Assembly (NCBI GenBank): GCA_903813345.2
Contig: CAIIXF020000003.1
Coordinates: 30,459,248 to 30,523,247 of the forward strand
Direction: 5' to 3'
Length of the DNA stretch: 64,000 nucleotides
DNA from: Owenia fusiformis
Lineage: Eukaryota > Annelida > Polychaeta > Sabellida > Oweniidae
Every line of letters starts with the position of its first letter. The stretch's first letter is position 1. The position numbers and the translations under genes are program-made. This document shows positions 1 to 12,100 of this stretch, in pieces. The notes below the pieces were generated by a model. It did no database searches, had not been told where the DNA came from, and saw nothing but the letters and a program-made list of their open reading frames with translations.

Positions 1-144
1 GATCAACTTGCCAATAACCATTCGCCTCATCTAAAGTCTGGGTACATACTCCCCCACTGTTTGTATCGCCATCTATTGCTAAATCACTGGACTGGCCACC
101 AAACGTCGATGACTGGCTCGTCACATGCCCTGTTGCTACATTAG
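1..144 (-). CDS. Exon 54 (partial): FTP N-terminal half
   Basis: From the acceptor at 145-146 the frame reads NVATGHVTSQSSTFGG, DLAIDGDTNSGGVC and GYWQVD before the window edge. It is a standard FTP N-half whose end and C-half lie outside. It shows that the gene continues beyond position 1. Confidence 0.85.
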
Positions 145-3100
145 CTAAAAGTGCAATTTAAAGACATCGATTTGGGTCATTGATGCCCGACTCACGTACA
201 ATGGTTTGGTTGATACAATAAACATCAACTCTTGAAAACATGCCAAAATTCAAAATAGTTTTGTATGGTTTCTGGATGGTTTGCATGGGATTTTGGGGTT
301 GTTTTGCTGATTGTGTATTTTAATATTCCGTTTCTGAATGTGTAGCCTATTGCAATTTTCTTTTTGTTTTGGGTTTTGGTTTGCGATAATTGCTCTTGAA
401 CGAGAAGGGGGAGGGAGAAGACATTTTTTTATCTGAACTGTTGGACATTTCTTCGTCAAACTATATAATGCTTAGGCTTTACTCTTTTGGTATTATGCTA
501 GCCTAACATAGTTTGACTAATTTAGATTTTAGAATTATAAAGTGTTATATTTGAAGCAAATAAAAACAAACATAAGTATTCAACAGGAAGTACCCTTTGC
601 TCCATATACTCTGACTTCACACAATGTCAATGTTTCGAGATAGTTCAGTCTGATTCTCAGAAACCTTGCTTGTGGTCTTGAAAAGCAGCGTTCTGCGATG
701 ACTGCGTCTTCAGGGTCGTACAACTCAACAGCACATGTCTCCCAATGTACAGAATCAATATTTCCAGTGTCAACTATTTCTCGAGTGACATCTATCTGAT
801 AATTTTGCAATCGTGATGCTGCAAAATAAGTTCAGCCCATAACAACATGTATCAGAATAGGGCATGGCTTGATTTATATGAAAAATAAAACATATGAGGA
901 GGGTCTATACTTTCAATATTTTCGTAATTGGACCAGTGTTACTGAAAATCCCGCTGAAAATATGGCTCTTTATTCTTTATTAGCTAATAAATACGTTTTC
1001 TTACTTTCAGCGTCCGTCCTGTCAAATATATCAACTCTGATCACCCTGTAGAAATCATTCAGATCTATGATCCACCAGGGGGCGTCTACATTGGCCGGCT
1101 CCTCGGTACTGGAACAACTGTTTCCTGTTAGGATGCTATTTGTGTCGCCATCTACAGCAAGTTCGCTGCCATAAGTGCTTAAAGTTGAAGACTGGAATGT
1201 TGTCTTTCCAAGTGCAACATTTTCTATAAAATATGAAGGGACATGATTTTAATGTAACGAATTGTGACCAATGTGCTTGAAGCAAGGCATCTTCTGCTTA
1301 AACAACAATTTTATACTATTCAGTACCATAGCCGTAGCCAGCGGGGGTTCGGTAGGTTCGAACGAACCCCCGGTCAGGATTTCCCAAAATATCATTTTGC
1401 GGAAAAATGCATATAACCAGAATCATTAAATTACTGTGCTATTTGAAAACTACATATATGAGCAGTAAATGAATTGATATTTGTGATGGTGAACACGAGA
1501 GCATTATTTTCTTAAAAACATGTCATAGTGAAGTTACACTTCCCTCAAAACGTTTGGCATGCTTCATCTCGGACAAAATAACCCATCTTGGGCAATGGCT
1601 AAATATCAGTCCTTTGTAGGAATTTTGTTTTAAGCCAGTTCTGGTCCAATACGAAGTTATTGAAAGTTATTGAAAACAATGCAGACGTCCCATACTCCGA
1701 ATGATTTTTACAACATTGGCGAATAAATATCTGGAATAGTCGTAATATTGATGAAACACATGTTCTTTCAAATGTGTACATCTCTGTTTTGTTTTATTTC
1801 AATTAAAATTTAAAATATTTCTTGGGGCGTCCCTGGGGCTGGCAAGTCCCCGAAACCAATTAATAATTAAAAACGTTGTGAAATGAATTATTTAAAAGCG
1901 TATATCATTTATAAACACAAGGATTTGTTCAAATTCATTCATTCTTTCATTTGTTCAGTATTTATTTATCCATCACTTTCCAAAGAAAAATCAATCATTG
2001 CAAAAAATGATTTTGTTTTTTTCAGATACACTCCACTCATAATTCAAATTGTTATCGTTCCAGTTTACTTGCTCTCCATTTTCATGTTAATGTCATGATA
2101 TGTTTAGCGAATAAATAATATAATAAAAAAAACATTGAAAAATTATATGGTATTAATCTTCGAATAATGAAGACCTAATTTGTTATCAAGCCGTCTGAAC
2201 TTAACAAAATAACAGTCGCTTGTATTTATATATAATTTTATCCACTAAAACGTTTTTATTATCAATTGCGGTTGATCTGCTCTTGGGGACTTACCACTGA
2301 GCTCCGATGACGTCCAAAGAAATATTTTTAACTTTTTAAAACAAAGCATAACCGAGACCCACTTATTTGAATAATATATATTTTCATCAGAAATACGACT
2401 ATCCCGGATAGTTTATAAAGCCTTCGTGTAAACATTGTGAAAAGTTATCATAGAAGAACGATCTTTAGGAGTATAGGGTGTTTGCGTCAATTTCAATAAC
2501 CTTGCATTTGATCCGAACTGGCTTCCAACAAATTTCCTGAAAAAAATGATAAGCCATTGCATGAGGTGATTTATTTTGTCCTAGATGAAGGAGCTTTTAA
2601 GTTAAAGAATAAATTGTGCGAAATAGTTGATATTCCTTGGAAACAAATCATGCTCCAGGGTCTTCCAGAAATCAGTCGAAATAATGGTGGATTCGGGGCA
2701 AATCAGATTTCAGGATTTGTATTCAGTAAAAGATTCACTGAAGTATATTTTGATGCAGAAAATTAATTATAAGTTGTCGGACTTTTTTGCACGTTGCCTG
2801 TTTATTTTACTTTGTGAACATTAAAGTTGCAAAGCTACAAGGTCATTTTTGAAAATCATTTTTACTTTTCTCATGTCATTCCTTGTCATGTCTATTTTCT
2901 AAAAATCACAACAGTGCATACTTTATTCTAGGAAAACTAAAGATTTTTACAAAAATGTATTATTTTTCTATAAGAATGGTTACAATACCATTCTTATTAC
3001 TTGGGATAATTTAAACATTTTTCACTCATTTTTGCACTTTGAATCATTGATAACTTCACCAATTTATAAAATGTTGTGAATCTTTTGGGAGATATTGTAT

Positions 3101-6100
3101 TTGATATTGTAAGGAATAGATTGGTAGGTCGATTATACATGTTGCTTGTAATTTTATCACCCCCTATAGATCAGATTCTGCCTTTAATGAAGGTATTGAA
3201 ATGAATTATATTTCCCCTCCCAAAATAGTTTTTTCTTTACAAATTATGCAAATAAAAATTCAGACTTAAAGATGCTTTAATACATAATCCAATGGGGTAG
3301 TTAGGATTGCCAAACTTTTGGAGGGAGCGTAATTGTACAAATTGCATTATTTGAGAAACTCTAATGAAAGGGGGGGGGGAGATTTGTGAATAACATAAAA
3401 ATAGAACCCCCGGTCACCAAATCCTGGCTACGCCACTGAGTACTTCCATAACTTTTGCATTACTTTATCTTTAACCGTGACCATGGATTATACGATTTCA
3501 GTGTGAATGAAATGCCCAATAGTCTTCCAGTGTGGTATCCGATTGTGATAATGATGGTTATAAACATTATTTCATTTTTGTCCAACTCACCAACAAGCTG
3601 TCCATGAACTTTCACCTCACATAAAACCAATGGAGTGCTGTCATTATCAACAGCACGTCTTACTCTCACATATCTACCGATGACCCCAAATTTACAAGAT
3701 ATCGTTTGTTCTGTCTCTACATCTCCAAGGATTGAGGCACAGCGATCCCATTCACTTGATTCCGGGTCAGACTGGTTGAGGATAACCATAGCTGCATCAA
3801 TGTGGAAATTCCCAAGGCTCTCGTCTACAATAATAAGAAGTAATCCAAGGCATTTTACCCGAAAAATACTTTTATTTAGTAAGCTTAGATTCACGAATGC
3901 AACTTTTGGCTGCCGGTTACCGGATAAATCTACCATATGAGCATATACAATTTTAACCAAATCCATCCACTGATACTTGAGTTATCAAAAATTATTACGG
4001 ACGGATGGACGAACAGACCCCTCTAACTTCGTTAGTTGGGATAACAAACAAATGGTTCAAACATACCCGAGTTACTTTCAAATATGCGAACTTTCTCAAT
4101 GATGTAGTCATCCTGAAGGTCTACAATCCAGTAGACAGGCGTTGAGCCACTTTCAGCCGTCTTACTGCACGATCCAGAGCTATAGTCAAGGTTGGTATCG
4201 CCATCTATAGCATTACTCGCATCGGGCGACCCACTTGAGAAATCTGATGATTGGAAAGCTGACTTTCCACGAGCGATGTTATCTTGAAATTAAATAAAAT
4301 AGTGCTTATCTTTAAATAAAACATAATAGTGCTTATAAAATAGTGCTTATCTTTAAATAAAATAAAATAATGCTTATAAAATAGTGCTTATCTTTAAATA
4401 AAATAGTGCTTATAAAATAGTGCTTATCTTTAAATGAAATAAAATAGTGCTTATAAAATAGTTCTTATCTTTAAATAAAATAAAATAGTGCTAAGATGTT
4501 TTTAAAAGATATACAGTTAAGTATTGATAGTAGCTAGATAAAGGTAGCTTAACAAGTCCATAATGATGATAAAACACATGGAGGTTAATATTCTATACTA
4601 GTATACCTGTACTACATATCAGGTACTAACTAGTATTGAAAACAATCTATCTGTTTCCACTTATTTTTATTTGCATTATCCATAATATTCCTATTATTTC
4701 CAAATAGTTCTAGTCATATTTCCTTTATTGTTTATTATCATATTACTTACATTCTAAATACATATGCAACTACAGTAGATGGATAATAGAAAGAAACAAA
4801 ACTCATAGCATCTCTCTCTGTTGCATCGCAGATGGGAGAAGTCATAGCTTACCTCGATGCCTCTCACAGGGTACCTACACTCCCCTCCATAGGTTTGGCA
4901 ACCTTAGCTGCTTTACCTTTGGATTTTTGTTTACATGACCTGCGATGAAAATACTTATACTATTGATTGAAACGTAACTTGACTTTATTTCCAATACCTC
5001 AAAACTTTCCCATTTTCCCCCTCAATTACAATAGGTCTAGAATTGATGAAAAATTTTATGAATATTTGAAAATCGTGATTCCCATGTAAACCAATGGGAA
5101 ATGGTGGGTTCAGGGTAAATCAGAAATCAGGATATCTATTCAGTAAAAGATTCGGCAAAAAATATTGTTATATAAAAAATTGAATTGTCTAACTTTTTTG
5201 TACACTAAATCTTTAGTTTACTTCATAAATACTAAAGTTACAGGGCTTCAAAGTCGTTTTTGAAAATCAATTTTCGCCTCCTGTGTTATTTCAATGGGAG
5301 AGGTTTTTTGAAAAACAATTTTGACTTAAAGACCTATAACTTTGTTGAACCTGAAGTAACTATCAATTTTTTGTTAAATAAAGTTAGCAAATTTAATTGC
5401 CTACCTAACTCATATTTTTGCAAGGACTCGGATGGATGGACATTCTGCCATATGACTTGTGGCAAAGCTACCATTTCCCATTGGTTAACATGGGAATGTC
5501 TATTTTCAAAAATTCATCAAATTTATCATCAATTTTAGACCTATTGTAATCGGGGGAAAAGTTGAAAGGATTTGGAAAATTACGTTTCCATCAACAGTAT
5601 AAGTATTTTCATCGCAGGTTAAGTAAATACGAATTCAAAGGTAAAGGGTCTAAGGTTGCCAAAATTATGGAGGGGAGTGTATCTGAATGATCAGGTTGTA
5701 AGGAACTTAACATACCTGTGAAGAAACACGAGGGTGTTGATGAAACATCGTAGCAACATGATGCTAATATGCATTCTGCCTCTGTCTTAGTTCCACAGGA
5801 TACTCGGTTTACTTCCTCAATGGCACAATGAGTTGGCTCTGGATATAGAGATATAATCCAAACAATTGGAATTTAGAATGTGCTGCTGCGGTACATCAAT
5901 GCATTTATCAAAATCAAAATGTGTATTTTTTATGAAAATATTTTCACCTACCAGCGCAACCACAATATTTTCCAGACCATCCATCTGGGCAATAACAATG
6001 TCCCGACTTCGGATCTGTCACACCTCCATTACCATTGATGGCGCACAGGTCTGTAACAAAAATATGATTCTTAATATATTATGGTCATTAAGTTAAGAGA

Positions 6101-9100
6101 GAAGCAGATACACGTACCTGCGAAAGGTGCAGACATGATGGCAGGTGATAGACTAAACCAGTTCATAGTGAATATGTTTTGGAACATTAAAATATTACAT
6201 ACGTATGCCTAATCATTTAATTTGCCTATTGCCTAATTTTTGCCAGGTTCAGAAAATTAAATGTCATAAATATTATATTAATAATCTTATCCAATGTGAA
6301 GTTTCTTGTCACCAGGAAAATTAAAATAAGGTAAATGATAAAATTTTACAATTCGGCAAATTAACCACTTGGATTAAATACTACTTATACAGTAGTTCAA
6401 CGTTTTCATTCTATTGCAGATCTTAAGACGTATATACATTGGAAAAGTGTCCTTCTTTTTACGCACTACACATTGCTTTAAAGCCTGTTACTTAGAATAC
6501 TATGTAGAACAGTAGTAAGATAGTAACCTGTAGTTTTAGCATCCTTCTTGCATATAAAGTTATGAGACATCGAACATTGCTCGTCATCCCAACTTATACC
6601 GGAACTTAGATTCAGTACATTGCTAAGGGCACACGATCCTTCGAGGTTAGGCTGAGCGTCGCCCCAATTAGTGAACGCTACCTATATGATTTGAATAGAA
6701 TCATCAGAATATACGCGATGCAACACTATGACATAAAATCACTTTTAGACTAAGATAGTTACCTAGTGTCCCTGGTTCGTCAAAATGGGTCATGATACAT
6801 TGAAAATGTTTCTAGACAAGTCATCCCAAGACAAGTCATCCCTAAGACAAGTCATCCCAAGACATCTCATCCCTAGACATCTCATCCCAAGACAACTCAT
6901 CCCAAGACATCTCATCCCAACACAACTCATCCCACAAGTATAATAGATAAATTATTTAATATGTCCTCTATATTATATATATCCCTTTTTCATTTTTACG
7001 ATTACAAAGTGATATTTGATTATACACTCAAACTAGATATTGATAATTTTTAGCATTTCGAAATGGCACTTGAAAGTTATGTTCTACTTTTACGTACCAG
7101 TATTTCTATTAATTCTGGGTTATTCTCAAATTCTAAATAAATTTGAGAATATAGAATTGAAGATAAAAATCAAAGACATAATTTCCAAATTTAATCATCA
7201 TGATTCTGAAAGTTTAAAATTGGAAATCTTATTCAAGAATAAGCCGAAATATGACATATTGGAATTAAACAGGCAATGCGCCTATTTTTGAAGGAAAAAG
7301 GACAAAATATTATTTGAGACATGTCACTCACACAGTCAATCAAATATGATAAAAACTTTAATTTGGGATAATACTGAAGTGAAAAAAAAATTACTCGCAT
7401 AGAAAACAGCATTTGAAGTTCAGAGATTGAAAAAAGTGAATTACCACTTTTCACAAAGTGTATGTTTTGAATAACTTTTGGATTAAAAGATGGCGTATGC
7501 TTGAAAATCCTGTCAAAACTGAATGGATAATTAATGCAAACAACAATGCCATCTTTCTATGGCATTGCTAAAAACTTGACATATATAAATAGATAGATCA
7601 AAAATATTTTTTCATGAGCTAGTGTCAACTCTGATGAGGTCTGTTTGTGGTTTGAGCTTTTTTTGTGTCATATGAAAGATCAGGTGTTTATTAATCCATT
7701 GGAAATACTATGAAGATCAAAAATGAGACTTCATTTACGCACTTTGTCCCTTTAAGCAAAATATTTTAAAACAAAGACTGAATCAATCTAGGAGAATTAT
7801 TCTGATAATACCCCGGATAATACATTCTTATTGCGTTAATCCTAATCTGACACCCTTGATGATCTTTGATTTACTAATCAAAGTACATATTAATTTGAAC
7901 ATGTTTATCTTTATCCCAATCAATCAACAAAAATTAACTAAAACTAGACTAACTACAAAATACAAAATATATTCCATGGTCAAACAAAGTGTGCTTACTG
8001 CTAAAATCTCTAAAATGTTTCAAATATTCTTTCAAAAATTGAAATTAATTGTCTAAAATTATGTTATATTTCAAGTTGGGAAGAGTTGTCTTGGGGATGA
8101 GTTGTCTTGGGATGAGATGTCTTGGGATGAGATGTCTTGGGATGAGTTGTCTTGGGATGAGTTGTCTTGGGATGAGTTGTCTTGGGATGATATGTTTTGG
8201 GGATGAGTCGTCTTGGGATAAGATGTCTTGGGATGACTTGTCTTGGTATGAGATGTCTTGGGGATGAGATGTCTTGAGATGAGATGTCTTTGGGATGAGT
8301 TGTCTTGGGATGAGATGTCTTGGGGATGAGTTGTCTTGGGATGAGATGTCTTGGGATGAGTTGTCTTGGGATGAGATGTCTAGGGATGAGATGTCTTGGG
8401 ATGACTTGTCTTGGGGATGACTTGTCTTGGGGATGAGTTGTCTTGGGATGAGTTGCCTTGGGATGAGATGTCTTGGGATGAGTTGTCTTGGGATGAGATG
8501 TCTAGGGATGAGATGTCTTGGGATGACTTGTCTTGGGGATGAGTTGTCTTGGGATGAGTTGCCTTGGGATGAGATGTCTTGGGGATGAGTCGTCTTGGGA
8601 TGAGTTGTCTTAGGGATGAGTTGTCCTGTTACCATTGAAAACCTCTATCAATTGTCTTTTGTAGCAGTGGGATTATATTGCTTCTCTGTCCAATAAATAT
8701 TTAGAGAATAGCTACATTACTTGTGAGATGCCCTGTACTGTAATACCTAGCTAGGTAGGGCAAAAGGTGGACTCACCAACGACCCATCTGTCCATATTAA
8801 ATTGGTTTGTGTGCCGTCTAGCTGCAGACCCGTCCAAACATTATCATAAAGTGGTCCTCCTAAGTGCAATGAAATTAATGAAATGCACAACTGAATATAA
8901 AGTATCATCCTCGGTGAAATGGTACTGCCCAACGTTTCAACATTTTGGAATTTGAAAAGTGGGGTGCTTTTTGTAGGACGACTAACGAATGTACCCATAT
9001 CAATTCAAATCCTAAGTAATTATACTCATGCCTTAAACAATCAGAATTTATCAATCAAATCCTTACATCGCATTATTCGTTCTTGCAAACTGTACAAAAC

Positions 9101-12100
9101 GACAACCTCCCATCCGGTAATCATTGCGAAATGTCTATATAAAAGCCAATCTTATGACTAAATTAAGATGAAGCTTCTCCATGAAAAAACAAAGCTATGA
9201 ATCTGTCAATGAAATAAAAAATGGAGAAATACCCATTGTTGTACGTACTTGGAAAGCAAATTAAAATATCAAAGCGCATAGAGATGTGTTGATTCCATGC
9301 GAGTGGGTTAAGACGAACGAATCGGGCTTTAACACTTGGTGACAGATTATTCGTCACAGGCGTTGTCGCATCAGTGTTACCAGTCAGTGTCTACAAAACA
9401 CACTGCCATTATTAAACACAGAATCAAAAACGGAAAAATCTATTGATAACAGTATACTATTATGTATTTAAGAAATATAGACCGAAGAGCAGGTATTATA
9501 TCGACGAATAAATACCACAGGGCTTACTTAGGTCCAAAGTCTTCAAAGAACGCGCGGAGGGCTGGGAACAAATTAAACGTTTTCTGTACCCCCAACGACA
9601 GAAGGAAGTGAGGGATTCGAAAGCTTTTATTCCTAGCCCTAAGGTATTTATTACTCGATATTATAACTGATCTAAGGTCTATAATACGATTCGAATAGGA
9701 AAACTCACCATTTTGCAAAATGTTCGAATCGTTCTTAATACTACTCTAGATCTCTGGTTAGTGTCTATGGAATACGACGCTGACTTTGACCGGAATCTTT
9801 TTCTGTTAGTCTCAGGTTGTACTAAAGGTCCATACCTGGGAATATGTTGTGAACGTAATCCCATCATCGCCATAGCGTAATAGATAAGTGGTAACATATT
9901 CTTCAGGAGCCGAACCTTCGCGTCCTTTTGTTGTTATGCCGGTGATGGTCCGCTCAGACTTAAGGTCAACTTGGATATATTGTGTTTGGTCTAAATTTCC
10001 AGCCGACCAAGATCCTGGTTCAATTCTTTAAGAAAAGTAATCAATTCGGTACCTTTAAAAAGTAGGATAGAATCGAAAAAATCGATTATCAAATTTACAT
10101 ATTGCTACGTCACATATCATATCATATCATATCATATCATATCATATCATATCGTATCATATCATCTATCATATATCATATCATTCTGCTTACGGTTCAA
10201 CTTCTGATGTTATTCTCGCCCTATAGCTTTGGAAATCAGGGACGACAGTGCTGGTAGTAGCATTAATTGAACCATCTGGTACATAGTTAAGAGGCCCAGA
10301 CACTAGTCCGTAACCAGGACATAGTTCATCATCTTCAAAAAGATAATTTCATGACAAATTGTTCATCAATTACTAGATAGTTACAAAAATCTTGATCTTA
10401 ATTGAGAAATATAAATACCTAATTCGCAGCCATAGGCTTCAAAGCTTAAACATGTCTGGGTTCCCATATACGTAGTGGGCTTAATTCTGAAGAATCTGGC
10501 AAATAGTACGGGACTAAACGAGTTTTCCTTTGGGGATGTATCATCAACATTTCCAGAAAGTCCCTAAACAACCAGAAATAAAATAATTTTACATACTAAT
10601 GCATGTTTCTATTTAATAGATCAATAGATATCTGGACATACATATAATTGAAGCATATACGAGGGTTGTACAAAAAGTCTTGAAAGTTTTGCTCTAATTT
10701 TTTGGACAACCCTCGTGTAAACGACAGACAATTAATTGACTCAAACATTTATGTTAGGTTATCAAAGGGTAATATGTTCTCGTAATACTCACAGAAATAG
10801 TCGTCCAAGAGACTCCAGCGTTAGCCCTATACTCTACGTCATATACAGAGACATACGTATCAGCGGTGCCTTTTCCGGTCGTGACAAGTCGTTTGACGTA
10901 AAACACCTTGCCGAAATCAACTTCGATGGATCCACCGGGTGCTGGACTATTTTGAGAGCACCAACAATTGCCACGTTCAACTCTTAAGTAAAAGAACTGA
11001 TCATATTAATAAATTAAAGGTGTGATATTCGAATAGTTATGTTGTGTTTCATAAGCTAACGTGATTTAACGCGATATCGTTGAATCTAAAGTAAGTTAAC
11101 AGTCACTCTCATTTTTCCCAACTGGATTAAATCACGTATCATAATTTTGCAGTTTACAATTTCAGCCAGCGTCTATAACTTTATTCATGGTTAAATACAT
11201 GTTCCAGCATTACCTTTCAGTCATATGGGTCATTTGTTCACGTGGGAATGAATGAGAAGCTACCCTAAATCAAGCTGGGTACGAAGTCCTACATTTTAAA
11301 TGAAGACAATTGTACATGTATTAAATTTTCAATATTTCTACTAACCCTCCATTTCCTGTAAAATCTATTCGTGCATATTCCGGGTAAAAATAATAGGGAC
11401 TTGGTCCCCCTTGAAAACGAGTACTAGATGAGGAAAATGCAGTGTTTGGTAAATAGAATTCCGAGTTGGATCCTGTTGTTCCTTGGACCTCATTCCCCCA
11501 ACATTGCACAACTGATTGGTGATCTGAAAAAAGAAATCTTAAATGAAGGAACCTGAATTTAATCTATTGATTGACTTCCCCAATATTTATCCACTGGTTA
11601 TATAATTCCTTTTGTGATAAACAATATCTCGTCATTTCATGGTCTGTCATTTTTGCGAATCCATTTATATGATGTTATTTAAATAACATATTACTTTTTT
11701 CAATCAAAAATTACGTAACTTATGTGAATGACTAGCACACCATTTAGTGTAAAGTTTCGATTGGATTTGTTGAATATTATCAATATTTCTTTCAATTTTC
11801 GTATATTTGGCGTTGAACGATAAAAACGAGTGCGTTGTATCATTTATTCATGACATAACCTACGGTTTAACATTGTAAACGAATACAGAAAACGCTCACT
11901 GATAAGGAAATCTTGTTCATGAGGGGTCAATATGGAGACGAGGTGTGCCTCATTGGCCTGACATTCCTCCTCGGCATCCACTTGGTCGGTTAAAATCTGG
12001 TCAGCAAATGGGAATTTGTAGCATTTATCCTCAAACAGGACCCAACCAGGATCACAAACATCTTTAACAAATGTCAATGCATTTGTGGAATAAATATAGT

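Noticed and set aside
3635-3940. Plus-strand frame over exon 51
   Set aside because: Antisense shadow of an FTP C-half with correct splice sites on the minus strand.
8045-8635. Long minus-strand frame rich in Ser-Gln-Asp and Ile-Pro-Arg repeats
   Set aside because: It is the translation of a 15-bp minisatellite inside an intron; both strands stay open for the same reason.
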